Assembly: GCF_030848505.1 (NCBI RefSeq)
Contig: NZ_JAVDDU010000005.1
Coordinates: forward strand, 186,001-250,000
Reading direction: 5' to 3'
Source: Marinimicrobium hydrolyticum
Lineage (GTDB): Bacteria; Pseudomonadota; Gammaproteobacteria; Pseudomonadales; Cellvibrionaceae
DNA length: 64,000 bases
Shown here: piece by piece, positions 52,737-60,040 of the stretch
Numbering within the stretch: the stretch's first letter is position 1
Layout of the letters: every line of letters begins with the position of its first letter
The notes under the pieces: model-generated
What the model was told of the DNA's origin: nothing
Database searches by the model: none
The model's input: the letters and a program-made list of their open reading frames with translations, nothing else
Program-made: the position numbers and the translations under genes

Positions 52737-54368
52737 TTAACGTGAGTGGAGCAGGGCAAATGCTGCACCGTATCCGGGAAGCGTGACGGTCTTTCCATCC
52801 CACTGTCCCGGTACCAGGCCATGACCGTCCAGCAACTGCTTAATTGGCTGATCGTTCGTGTCATATGCCCCGGGTTCTTGACTAAAATTAAACGCAACCA
52901 ATAATTTCTGGTGCTCGGTTGTGCGCGTAAACACAAGAATGTTGTTATCCGCGTGCACAAAATCTATGTCACCAAAAATCAGTCCGGGTTGTTGTTTGCG
53001 CCATCGAACAAAGCACCGGTAGTGATTCAGTATTGAATCATGTTTTTCAGCTTGCTGGTCAACGGCCAGTGCTCTATGTGTCGCTGGTATCGGCAGCCAA
53101 GTGTGAACTGCTTCGCTAAATCCAGCTTGTGGCGCAGATTTTTTCCACGGCATTGGAGTTCGGCAACCGTCCCGGCCTTTAAACCGCGGCCAAAAGGCAA
53201 TGCCGTAAGGATCTTGAAGTTGATCTTGAAGAATTTCGGCCTCGGTCAAACCAAGTTCTTCACCTTGGTAGGTGCATACACTACCGCGCAGTGAAAGTTG
53301 TAGCGCATTGAGCATTTTTGCCTGTTCGGGGTTATAGGGCGTGTTACCCCAACGACTCATCACTCGAACCACATCGTGGTTTCCGATTGCCCAGCAGGGC
53401 CAACCCTCACCGAGACCTGATTCAAGAGTCGAGACCGTGTTGCGCACGTACTGCGGGCAGAGATCTTCTGCCAATAACTCAAAACTGTAAGCCATGTGCA
53501 GGCGTTCGTTGCCAGCGGTGTAATCGGCCATGGTTTTGAGAGAATCTTCAGAGGATATTTCGCCCAGAGTTACCACCCCTGGGTGCTTATCAATCAGCTG
53601 GCGCAAGCGTTTCAGGAAGCTGAGGTTTTCCGGCCGGGTATTGTCATAAAGGTGGCGTTGGTAGGCGTAAGGGTTGTCAGTAGTAAAACCCCGACCCTTG
53701 CGCTCAGCTTCTGGTTTTGAGGGGTTGTTGCGCAACTGTTGATCGTGAAAACAAAAGTTGATTGCGTCCAAGCGGAAACCGTCCACGCCTCTTTTGAGCC
53801 AAAATTCAACCTCGGACAGGATTTCGTTTTGAACTTCTGGGTTATGGAAGTTAAGGTCAGGCTGACTCTTTAAGAAATTGTGCAAATAATATTGGCAACG
53901 ACGCGGCTCCCACTCCCAGGCAACACCGCCGAAGATGGAAAGCCAGTTATTGGGTGGGGTGCCGTCCTCCGCCGGATCGGCCCAGACATACCAATCTGCT
54001 TTGTCATTCTTGCGACACTGACGGCTCTGTTCAAACCAGGGATGCTGGTCCGAGGTATGGCTTAATACCTGGTCTATAATAATTCGAATATCGCGATCGT
54101 GTGCTTCAGCGATCAGGCGATCAAAGTCGTCAAGCGTGCCGAAAATCGGATCGATGTCGCGATAGTCGCTGATGTCGTATCCAAAGTCTTTCATCGGAGA
54201 CTTGAAAAACGGTGAGATCCATACGGCATCAACACCCAGGCTGGCGATGTAGTCTAGCTTGCTGATAATGCCCGGCAAGTCACCGATGCCATCGCCGTTG
54301 CTGTCCATCAGACTGCGGGGATAGACCTGATAGATAACGGCGCCGCGCCACCAAGGGTTAGTTTGCAT
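52737..54368 (-). CDS. GH13 alpha-glucosidase (oligosaccharide type)
   Basis: 543 residues, no signal peptide, so cytoplasmic or periplasmic by other means. MQTNPWWRGAVIYQVYPRSLMDSNGDGIGDLPGI is the classic start. GH13 regions: DQVLSHTSDQHPWF, nucleophile Asp in GVDGFRLDAINF, Glu in VTLGEISSED and IGNHDVVRVMSRWG. QVLSHTSDQHPWF resembles alpha-1,4-glucosidases of the GH13_23 type, which split maltose and maltodextrins. First gene of an operon with the TonB receptor. Confidence 0.93.
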   Translation of the reverse strand: MQTNPWWRGAVIYQVYPRSLMDSNGDGIGDLPGIISKLDYIASLGVDAVWISPFFKSPMKDFGYDISDYRDIDPIFGTLDDFDRLIAEAHDRDIRIIIDQVLSHTSDQHPWFEQSRQCRKNDKADWYVWADPAEDGTPPNNWLSIFGGVAWEWEPRRCQYYLHNFLKSQPDLNFHNPEVQNEILSEVEFWLKRGVDGFRLDAINFCFHDQQLRNNPSKPEAERKGRGFTTDNPYAYQRHLYDNTRPENLSFLKRLRQLIDKHPGVVTLGEISSEDSLKTMADYTAGNERLHMAYSFELLAEDLCPQYVRNTVSTLESGLGEGWPCWAIGNHDVVRVMSRWGNTPYNPEQAKMLNALQLSLRGSVCTYQGEELGLTEAEILQDQLQDPYGIAFWPRFKGRDGCRTPMPWKKSAPQAGFSEAVHTWLPIPATHRALAVDQQAEKHDSILNHYRCFVRWRKQQPGLIFGDIDFVHADNNILVFTRTTEHQKLLVAFNFSQEPGAYDTNDQPIKQLLDGHGLVPGQWDGKTVTLPGYGAAFALLHSR

Positions 54369-54455
54369 AGTACTGAAAACCTATTGTGATTGTTTGTTGT
54401 TCAGGCTGCCTCGTCCCTGGGTATACCGAAGCCTGTATAAATTAACTGTTGATCT

Positions 54456-54485
54456 AACATACGCCTGGCACTTCTCTCATCGCAA
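54456..54485 (-). promoter_or_regulatory. Predicted promoter of the alpha-glucosidase-TonB receptor operon
   Basis: Minus strand TTGCGA (54485-54480), 18-bp spacer, TATGTT (54461-54456). Operator 3 ends 5 bp upstream of the -35 box. The boxes are each 4/6 matches, weak alone, as expected for an activated promoter. Confidence 0.55.
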
Positions 54486-54490
54486 TAGAC

Positions 54491-54504
54491 TGCATACGTA
54501 TGCA
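54491..54504. promoter_or_regulatory. LacI-type operator 3 (TGCATACGTATGCA)
   Basis: Perfect palindrome in the divergent promoter region, adjacent to the alpha-glucosidase promoter. Confidence 0.85.
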
Positions 54505-54519
54505 TTGCCAAAACGCCGA

Positions 54520-54533
54520 TGCATACGTATGCA
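54520..54533. promoter_or_regulatory. LacI-type operator 4 (TGCATACGTATGCA)
   Basis: Perfect palindrome between the two divergent promoters; 29 bp from operator 3 and 40 bp from operator 5, centre to centre. Confidence 0.85.
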
Positions 54534-54559
54534 TCAGGCTGAGCGGGAGAAAAAATGTC

Positions 54560-54573
54560 TGAATACGTATGCA
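54560..54573. promoter_or_regulatory. LacI-type operator 5 (TGAATACGTATGCA)
   Basis: 13 of 14 positions match the consensus palindrome. It ends 5 bp before the predicted -35 box of the transporter promoter. Confidence 0.8.
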
Positions 54574-54578
54574 ATGCC

Positions 54579-54607
54579 TTGTGCGACGGGGGCTGGACTA
54601 CTATTGT
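54579..54607 (+). promoter_or_regulatory. Predicted promoter of the transporter-amylase operon
   Basis: TTGTGC (54579-54584), 17-bp spacer, TATTGT (54602-54607). Weak boxes. The transcript would start about 40 nt before the transporter ATG. Confidence 0.5.
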
Positions 54608-54653
54608 TAGTCGTTAATAATCATTACATCCGCTGAACAGGCAGTACCTGACC

Positions 54654-56234
54654 ATGATAAAAAAACCCCAGCTCAGCTTCTGGCAAATCTGGAACATGAG
54701 TTTTGGCTTTCTCGGCATCCAGTTTGGCTTCGCCTTGCAGAACTCGAATGTCAGCCGAATATTTCAAACCCTCGGCGCAGATGTGGATACACTTCCCATC
54801 CTGTGGTTAGCGGCCCCAATGACGGGACTGATCGTCCAACCGATTATTGGCTACTTTAGCGATCGAACCTGGACTGGCCTGGGCCGTCGCCGGCCTTATT
54901 TTCTGTACGGCGCTATTGCAGCCAGCCTGGCGTTGATCGTTATGCCGCATTCGCCTTACCTGTGGGTTGCGGCGGGGATGCTCTGGATTCTCGATGCGTC
55001 CATTAATGTGTCAATGGAGCCATTTCGGGCGTTTGTCGGCGACATGCTGCCGGAGAAGCAGCGCACAGCAGGCTTCGCCATGCAAAGCTTCTTTATTGGT
55101 ATCGGTTCGGTGGTGGCTTCAGCTTTGCCGTGGATGCTGACTAACTGGTTTGATGTCGCCAATACGGCGGCGGCGGGGGTGATTCCGCCTTCGGTCATGT
55201 ATGCGTTCTATGTGGGCGCTGGGGTGTTCTTTTTCGCTGTGCTCTGGACGGTAATGACCACAAAAGAATACAGCCCTGAGCAGATTCAGGCATTCGCCGC
55301 TTACGACGATAGTCTGAAGAAAAGCCGCACCGTAGAAATTCTCGCGGAGAATCGAACCCATAGCCAGTACGCTCGCGGTGGCAAGCTTTGGTTTGCCGTC
55401 GGTGTGGTTATGGTGGCGGTTATTGCAGGCTTTGAGTTGGACTGGCGGCTACAGATTATTGCCGGCGGCGTGTGCGTGTTCGGCATCTTGCAGTTGATCA
55501 GCGCTTACATGCTAGGCAACGGCAAGGTAAACAATGGTTTTTATCATTTTACGCATGACTTTTTTCACATGCCCAAGACCATGAAGCAGCTGGCGGTGGT
55601 ACAGTTTTTCTCGTGGTTTGGTCTGTTTTGCCTATGGATATACGCCACTCCGGCGATCACGAGTTACCATTACGGCACCAGCGATACGGCCTCTTTGGCT
55701 TATAACGAAGGTGCTGACTGGGTAGGCGTACTCTTTGCGTCCTACAACATCTTCGCCGCGATGGCCGCCTTCCTAATCCCGGTGGTTGCTAAACTGATCT
55801 CCCGTAAACACACCCACATGGTCAATTTGACTATGGGTGGCTTGGGTATGATCTCGCTTTTACTGATCCGTGACCCCGCTTGGCTCATGCTGTCGATGGT
55901 CGGTGTTGGTATTGCCTGGGCCTCTATCCTGTCGATGCCTTACGCCATCCTTTCCTGCTCTCTGCCGGCCCACAAGTTGGGTATATTTATGGGGATATTT
56001 AACTTTTTTATCGTGATTCCGCAGATTCTGGCCGTGAGTATTCTGGGGATGCTGGTGCGCGATCTTTTTGGTGGCCAGGCCATATACGTGCTGGTGCTCG
56101 CGGGAGTGTGTTTCTTTCTTGCAGCGGCTGCTACCCAATTTGTCGAAGACGAGGGTGCGGAAGCTTCTATTGAAGATGAAGGTACATTAGGTTTAGCAGA
56201 CGGCGAAGGGCGCAGCAGCGTTCCTGTGAGGTAA
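54654..56234 (+). CDS. MFS maltose/oligosaccharide transporter (SLC45/GPH-like)
   Basis: 526 residues with about 12 hydrophobic segments. The start SFWQIWNMSFGFLGIQFGFALQNSNVSRIFQTLGA and the loop motif GYFSDRTWTGLGRRRPYFLYGA are typical of the sugar:cation symporter family that includes maltose porters of Xanthomonas, Caulobacter and Shewanella. The C-terminal tail is acidic. Likely carries maltose or maltodextrin from periplasm to cytoplasm. The amylase gene follows by 6 bp, so co-transcribed. Confidence 0.9.
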   Translation: MIKKPQLSFWQIWNMSFGFLGIQFGFALQNSNVSRIFQTLGADVDTLPILWLAAPMTGLIVQPIIGYFSDRTWTGLGRRRPYFLYGAIAASLALIVMPHSPYLWVAAGMLWILDASINVSMEPFRAFVGDMLPEKQRTAGFAMQSFFIGIGSVVASALPWMLTNWFDVANTAAAGVIPPSVMYAFYVGAGVFFFAVLWTVMTTKEYSPEQIQAFAAYDDSLKKSRTVEILAENRTHSQYARGGKLWFAVGVVMVAVIAGFELDWRLQIIAGGVCVFGILQLISAYMLGNGKVNNGFYHFTHDFFHMPKTMKQLAVVQFFSWFGLFCLWIYATPAITSYHYGTSDTASLAYNEGADWVGVLFASYNIFAAMAAFLIPVVAKLISRKHTHMVNLTMGGLGMISLLLIRDPAWLMLSMVGVGIAWASILSMPYAILSCSLPAHKLGIFMGIFNFFIVIPQILAVSILGMLVRDLFGGQAIYVLVLAGVCFFLAAAATQFVEDEGAEASIEDEGTLGLADGEGRSSVPVR

Positions 56235-56240
56235 GCGATT

Positions 56241-57944
56241 ATGAATCTTTGGAAAAGTATTGCGTTGTTGCCACTGACAGCGGTGATGGTTACCGGCTGC
56301 GCCAACGAACGCAGCACAGAGTCTGCAGCGGTTAGCCCTGATGCGGAGTATTACGGTACGCGCGAGCCGTGGGCTCGCGAAGCGATCTATTTCGTAATGA
56401 CTGACCGTTTCGTGGATGGGGATTCGAGTAACAATTTTGAGGATCAGGGCGGAGCTTACCCCAGTTGGGAAGGGCGCCTTGAGGGACCGGACGGTAAAGA
56501 GGCCTTTATAGGCTACATGGGGGGCGATTTTAAAGGCCTGCTTAATAACGCCCAGTACATTCGTGATTTGGGTTTTACGTCGGTTTGGGTCACGCCCATC
56601 GTCGATAACCCCAATGCAGCCTTCAGTGGTGGTGACAAAGTCACCTATGGTGGCAGTGGTGATGGCGGGAAAACCGGGTATCACGGCTACTGGGGCGTTA
56701 ACTTTTATAAGGTCGATCAGCACCTGGAATCAGATGATCTGACATTCGCCGATCTTACCCAAGCCTTGGACGAGGATTATGGCTTGAAACTGGTGCTCGA
56801 TATTGTTGCCAACCACGGTTCTCCCGCGTGGGGCATGCCCGAGCCGCACGGCAACTTTGGTCAGATATACGGCCCCGATGGGGAGCTGTTGGCTGATCAC
56901 GGCAATGTTCACCCCCATGATCTGGACCCAGACAATAACCCTTTGCAGCGTTGGTTCCTGCCCGAGCAAGATATTGCCGAGCTGGCCAACCTAGACCCGG
57001 ATAACCCCGAAGTAATGGACTACTTTGTCAATGCCTACTTGCAGTGGATCGACCAGGGCGCGGCAGCGTTTCGCATCGACACCATCAAGCATCAACCGCA
57101 TCACTTCTGGAAAGAGTTTGTCGGGCGTATTCGCGCTGAGCATCCAGACTTCTTTATGTTTGGAGAGAGTTGGAGTTTTGAGGCGGCCGAAATTGCTGAA
57201 CACACTTACCCGGAAAACGGCGGTGTGAGTGTGATCGACTTTCCCGGTCGCCAGCACATGACCCAGGTCTTTGAAAACCCAGGCAGCGATTTCTCCGAGA
57301 TTTTGGGTTATCTGCACCTGGAAAACAGCCCTTACCGAAACCCATACGAATTGGCGATTTTTTACGATAACCACGATATGAGTCGTTTGAACGCCGATAC
57401 GGGTGGTTACATGAGCGCCAATAACTGGCTCTTTACCTCTCGCGGTATTCCCGTCGTGTATTACGGTTCTGAAATTGGCTTTCAGTCAGGCTTAGCCGAA
57501 CATTACGGTAATAGAAACTATTACGGGGAAGAGAACATTGCGCGTGCGGACGGGCATCCCATTGCGGAGGCGCTGCGCCATATCGCCCACATTCGCCAGC
57601 AGTCCATTGCCTTGCAAAAAGGTTTACAGGTGAATTTAGAGTTTGCCGGTGATACGGCGTCGTTTTTGCGCGTCTATCAGGTCGATGGCGTTACCGAGAC
57701 TGCGTTGGTGTTGCTGAATAAGGGCGACCAACCTACTGAGGTGAGAGCTGAAGAACTCATTAGCAGTGGGCGCTGGGAAGAATTAGGAGGCAATGCTGTG
57801 GTCAACGTTGATCGCGCCGACCCCACTGTTGTACTTGAAGTGCCGGCCCACGGTGTACGCGTATTAACCTTTGATAGCCCGGTTAACAACCCTGAGCTGG
57901 CCGAACGACTGGAAGCATTGCGAATTCCCGCTAGCCCTCGTTAA
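56241..57944 (+). CDS. GH13 alpha-amylase lipoprotein (second)
   Basis: 567 residues. Lipobox VTGC (MNLWKSIALLPLTAVMVTGCAN). GH13 barrel: YFVMTDRFVDGDSSNN, LGFTSVWVTPIVDN, KTGYHGYWGVNFYKVD, LVLDIVANHGSPAWGM, nucleophile Asp in GAAAFRIDTIKH, Glu in FFMFGESWSFE and YDNHDMSRL. The YHGYWG block is typical of secreted amylases and cyclodextrin-active enzymes, so cyclomaltodextrinase or neopullulanase-like activity is possible. Shorter than the other amylase of the locus, without an obvious starch-binding tail. Convergent with the LacI gene, 6-bp gap. Confidence 0.9.
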   Translation: MNLWKSIALLPLTAVMVTGCANERSTESAAVSPDAEYYGTREPWAREAIYFVMTDRFVDGDSSNNFEDQGGAYPSWEGRLEGPDGKEAFIGYMGGDFKGLLNNAQYIRDLGFTSVWVTPIVDNPNAAFSGGDKVTYGGSGDGGKTGYHGYWGVNFYKVDQHLESDDLTFADLTQALDEDYGLKLVLDIVANHGSPAWGMPEPHGNFGQIYGPDGELLADHGNVHPHDLDPDNNPLQRWFLPEQDIAELANLDPDNPEVMDYFVNAYLQWIDQGAAAFRIDTIKHQPHHFWKEFVGRIRAEHPDFFMFGESWSFEAAEIAEHTYPENGGVSVIDFPGRQHMTQVFENPGSDFSEILGYLHLENSPYRNPYELAIFYDNHDMSRLNADTGGYMSANNWLFTSRGIPVVYYGSEIGFQSGLAEHYGNRNYYGEENIARADGHPIAEALRHIAHIRQQSIALQKGLQVNLEFAGDTASFLRVYQVDGVTETALVLLNKGDQPTEVRAEELISSGRWEELGGNAVVNVDRADPTVVLEVPAHGVRVLTFDSPVNNPELAERLEALRIPASPR

Positions 57945-57950
57945 CTGCGA

Positions 57951-59009
57951 TTAAGCGGCGGGGTTCTGCTTGCGGCCGCCTTTTTTGGCGCCGCAAGAGC
58001 CGCGCACGATCAGCTCGGCAGGCAATAGTTTTGACTCAATCACTTCCCCGGAGACCAGTTGCAACAGGTTCTCTACCAGCAGTTCTCCAGCTTTGTTTGT
58101 GTCCTGGCGTACGGTGGATAAGGGCGGGTGGGTATAGGCAGACATGGGAATGTCGTCGAAGCCCATCACGGCAATGTCGTCTGGAATGATATAGCCAAAT
58201 TCCTCCAATGCCATCATGCAGCCGATAGCAATCAAATCACTCGCACCAAACACCGCGTCATACTCAACTCCGCGCTCCTGCAGAATTTTTATCGCCTGAT
58301 AACCCGAGTCTTCAAAAGTTTCTGCGGTTACCTGTAACTGCGGGTTAACGTCGATGCCTGCAGCCCTAAGTGCCTTGCAGTAGCCTTCGTAGCGAGCACT
58401 GAATTCCGGGCTGTGCTCCGAGATGTCTCCGATAAAGGCGATGTTGCTATAGCCCAACTTAATCAAGTGTTTGGTGGCTTTGCAGGCGCTGTTGAAATTG
58501 TCGCAGCCGATTGAAAAGCCCGGTTGTCCAGGAAGCACCGGCCCCCAGGTAATGTATTGAGCGCCAGCGTCAGTCAGCCGGTTGAGCTTTTCAACGTAGG
58601 TTACGTAGTCGCCATACCCGAGAAAAATGATGCCGTCCGCTCGGTTGGCATCAACATAGTCGGAGTTCCAGTCTTCACTTGCTTGTTGAAACGAGACCAG
58701 GAGGTCGTAACCCTGATTGGCACAAGCACGGGTGATGCTGCCTAGCATTGACAGAAAAAACGGATTAATGACTGAATTGGCAGTGCCGTGATCTTCGCAC
58801 AATAGAAGCGCGATAGTGCAGGTGCTCCGCGCGCGCAGGTTGCGGGCATTTTTGTCGACTTTGTAGTTCAGTTCCAGCGCGATCTCCTGGATCTTGCAAC
58901 GAGTCTCCTCGCTGACCAGTGGGCTGTTGCGTAGTGCTCGGGACACAGTCGATTGCGAAACGCCTGCTCGATAGGCAATATCGAACGAGGTGGGTCTGCT
59001 CTCTTTCAT
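57951..59009 (-). CDS. LacI-family regulator of the starch locus
   Basis: 352 residues from the ATG at 59009 (AGAGG upstream; a longer start at 59093 adds 28 unlikely residues). N-terminal LacI helix-turn-helix SFDIAYRAGVSQSTVSRALRNSPLVSEETRCKIQEIALELNY, hinge ARNLRARST, then a sugar-binding periplasmic-protein-like domain (TIALLLCEDHG..., DGIIFLGYGDYV, NIAFIGDISEHS, DAVFGASDLIAIGCMMALEEFG, DDIAVMGFDDIPMSAYTHPPLSTVRQD). The best candidate to bind the TGCATACGTATGCA operators; effector probably maltose or a maltodextrin (inference). No operator copy is seen in its own upstream region. Confidence 0.93.
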   Translation of the reverse strand: MKESRPTSFDIAYRAGVSQSTVSRALRNSPLVSEETRCKIQEIALELNYKVDKNARNLRARSTCTIALLLCEDHGTANSVINPFFLSMLGSITRACANQGYDLLVSFQQASEDWNSDYVDANRADGIIFLGYGDYVTYVEKLNRLTDAGAQYITWGPVLPGQPGFSIGCDNFNSACKATKHLIKLGYSNIAFIGDISEHSPEFSARYEGYCKALRAAGIDVNPQLQVTAETFEDSGYQAIKILQERGVEYDAVFGASDLIAIGCMMALEEFGYIIPDDIAVMGFDDIPMSAYTHPPLSTVRQDTNKAGELLVENLLQLVSGEVIESKLLPAELIVRGSCGAKKGGRKQNPAA

Positions 59010-59336
59010 GCTGAAACCTCTTGGGCCAAGTGACTTGGCTCTATTGTTATCTGTGTACCACGTGCCTCCTGCGATGGACGTAATGCCAGCCAATTATTAA
59101 GCGGGTATAAATCGATGTCAATTATAGACCGTTATTCCCTTTGGCGCTCATTTCCTTGCCGCAAACAGGTTTTTGCCTGCCTTTGGGATACAATCCGTGC
59201 CCAGCGCTCGGATAACTGATGCGATGGTTATAAGAATTTTCCGAATGTGGACACAGTAAAGAATTGTCAATGCTTTTGACAGCATTTCCCTTTCCCCTGA
59301 GGATGCCAGTGCATCTTGAATTCAAAGGAGTCACAC
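59010..59336. other. Intergenic region between the LacI gene and ybbA
   Basis: About 330 bp with no gene. It contains the right 16-bp direct repeat (59255-59270) and a possible TTGACA box (59276-59281) ahead of ybbA. The part left of the repeat would belong to the inserted locus, the part right of it to the ancestral ybbA upstream region. Confidence 0.6.
59255..59270. repeat. 16-bp direct repeat, right border of the starch locus
   Basis: AGTAAAGAATTGTCAA, identical and in the same orientation as 42087-42102. It lies 66 bp before the ybbA start. Confidence 0.7.
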
Positions 59337-60035
59337 ATGTCACAAGCCGTGGTCGAGGCCCGTGCTGTCCGCAAGGACGTTGCCAGCGCCGAGGGAACCC
59401 TATCTATTTTGCACGAGGTGTCCCTCAGTGTTAGTTCTGGCGACAGTTTAGCGATCACCGGCCCGTCGGGTTCTGGTAAATCCACTTTGCTGGGAATCCT
59501 TGCCGGGTTGGATCTGCCCAGTTCTGGGGAGGTGATTCTAGCCGGGCACAAGCTCACCGCGATGGATGAAGAAGGGCGGGCTAAGGTGCGCGCTGATCAT
59601 GTCGGCTTTGTGTTTCAATCTTTTCAGTTACTGCCCGGACTCACCGCGCTTGAAAACGTAATGCTGCCCCTGGAGTTGCACGGCGCTGGAGATGCTCGAC
59701 AAAAAGCCAGCGATTTTCTGGCACGTGTGGGGCTGAGCGAGCGTTTGAGCCATTACCCGCAACAATTGTCTGGTGGGGAGCAGCAACGAGTGGCTATTGC
59801 CCGCGCCTTTGCCAGCGAACCCCGAGTTCTGTTCGCGGACGAGCCCACCGGCAATCTCGATATGCATACCGGCGCCCATGTAATTGATTTACTGTTTGAA
59901 TTAAACCGTGAGCAGGGCACAACCCTGGTGCTGATTACTCACGAAGAGCGCCTGGCGCTACGCTGCCAGCGCCGAGTGGAGCTGGTTGCCGGAGCCCTGG
60001 CGGAACCCGAAGCCGAGCTGTCTCCGGCGCTATGA
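59337..60035 (+). CDS. ybbA: ABC transporter ATP-binding protein YbbA
   Basis: 232 residues from the ATG at 59337 (AAAGGAG upstream). LolD/MacB-type ATPase: Walker [11 protein letters not shown]-loop [18 protein letters not shown], signature [14 protein letters not shown], Walker [13 protein letters not shown], His in LITHEE. Works with the FtsX-like permease YbbP encoded 5 bp downstream. Usually divergent from tesA. Confidence 0.95.
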   Translation: MSQAVVEARAVRKDVASAEGTLSILHEVSLSVSSGDSLAITGPSGSGKSTLLGILAGLDLPSSGEVILAGHKLTAMDEEGRAKVRADHVGFVFQSFQLLPGLTALENVMLPLELHGAGDARQKASDFLARVGLSERLSHYPQQLSGGEQQRVAIARAFASEPRVLFADEPTGNLDMHTGAHVIDLLFELNREQGTTLVLITHEERLALRCQRRVELVAGALAEPEAELSPAL

Positions 60036-60040
60036 GGTAA

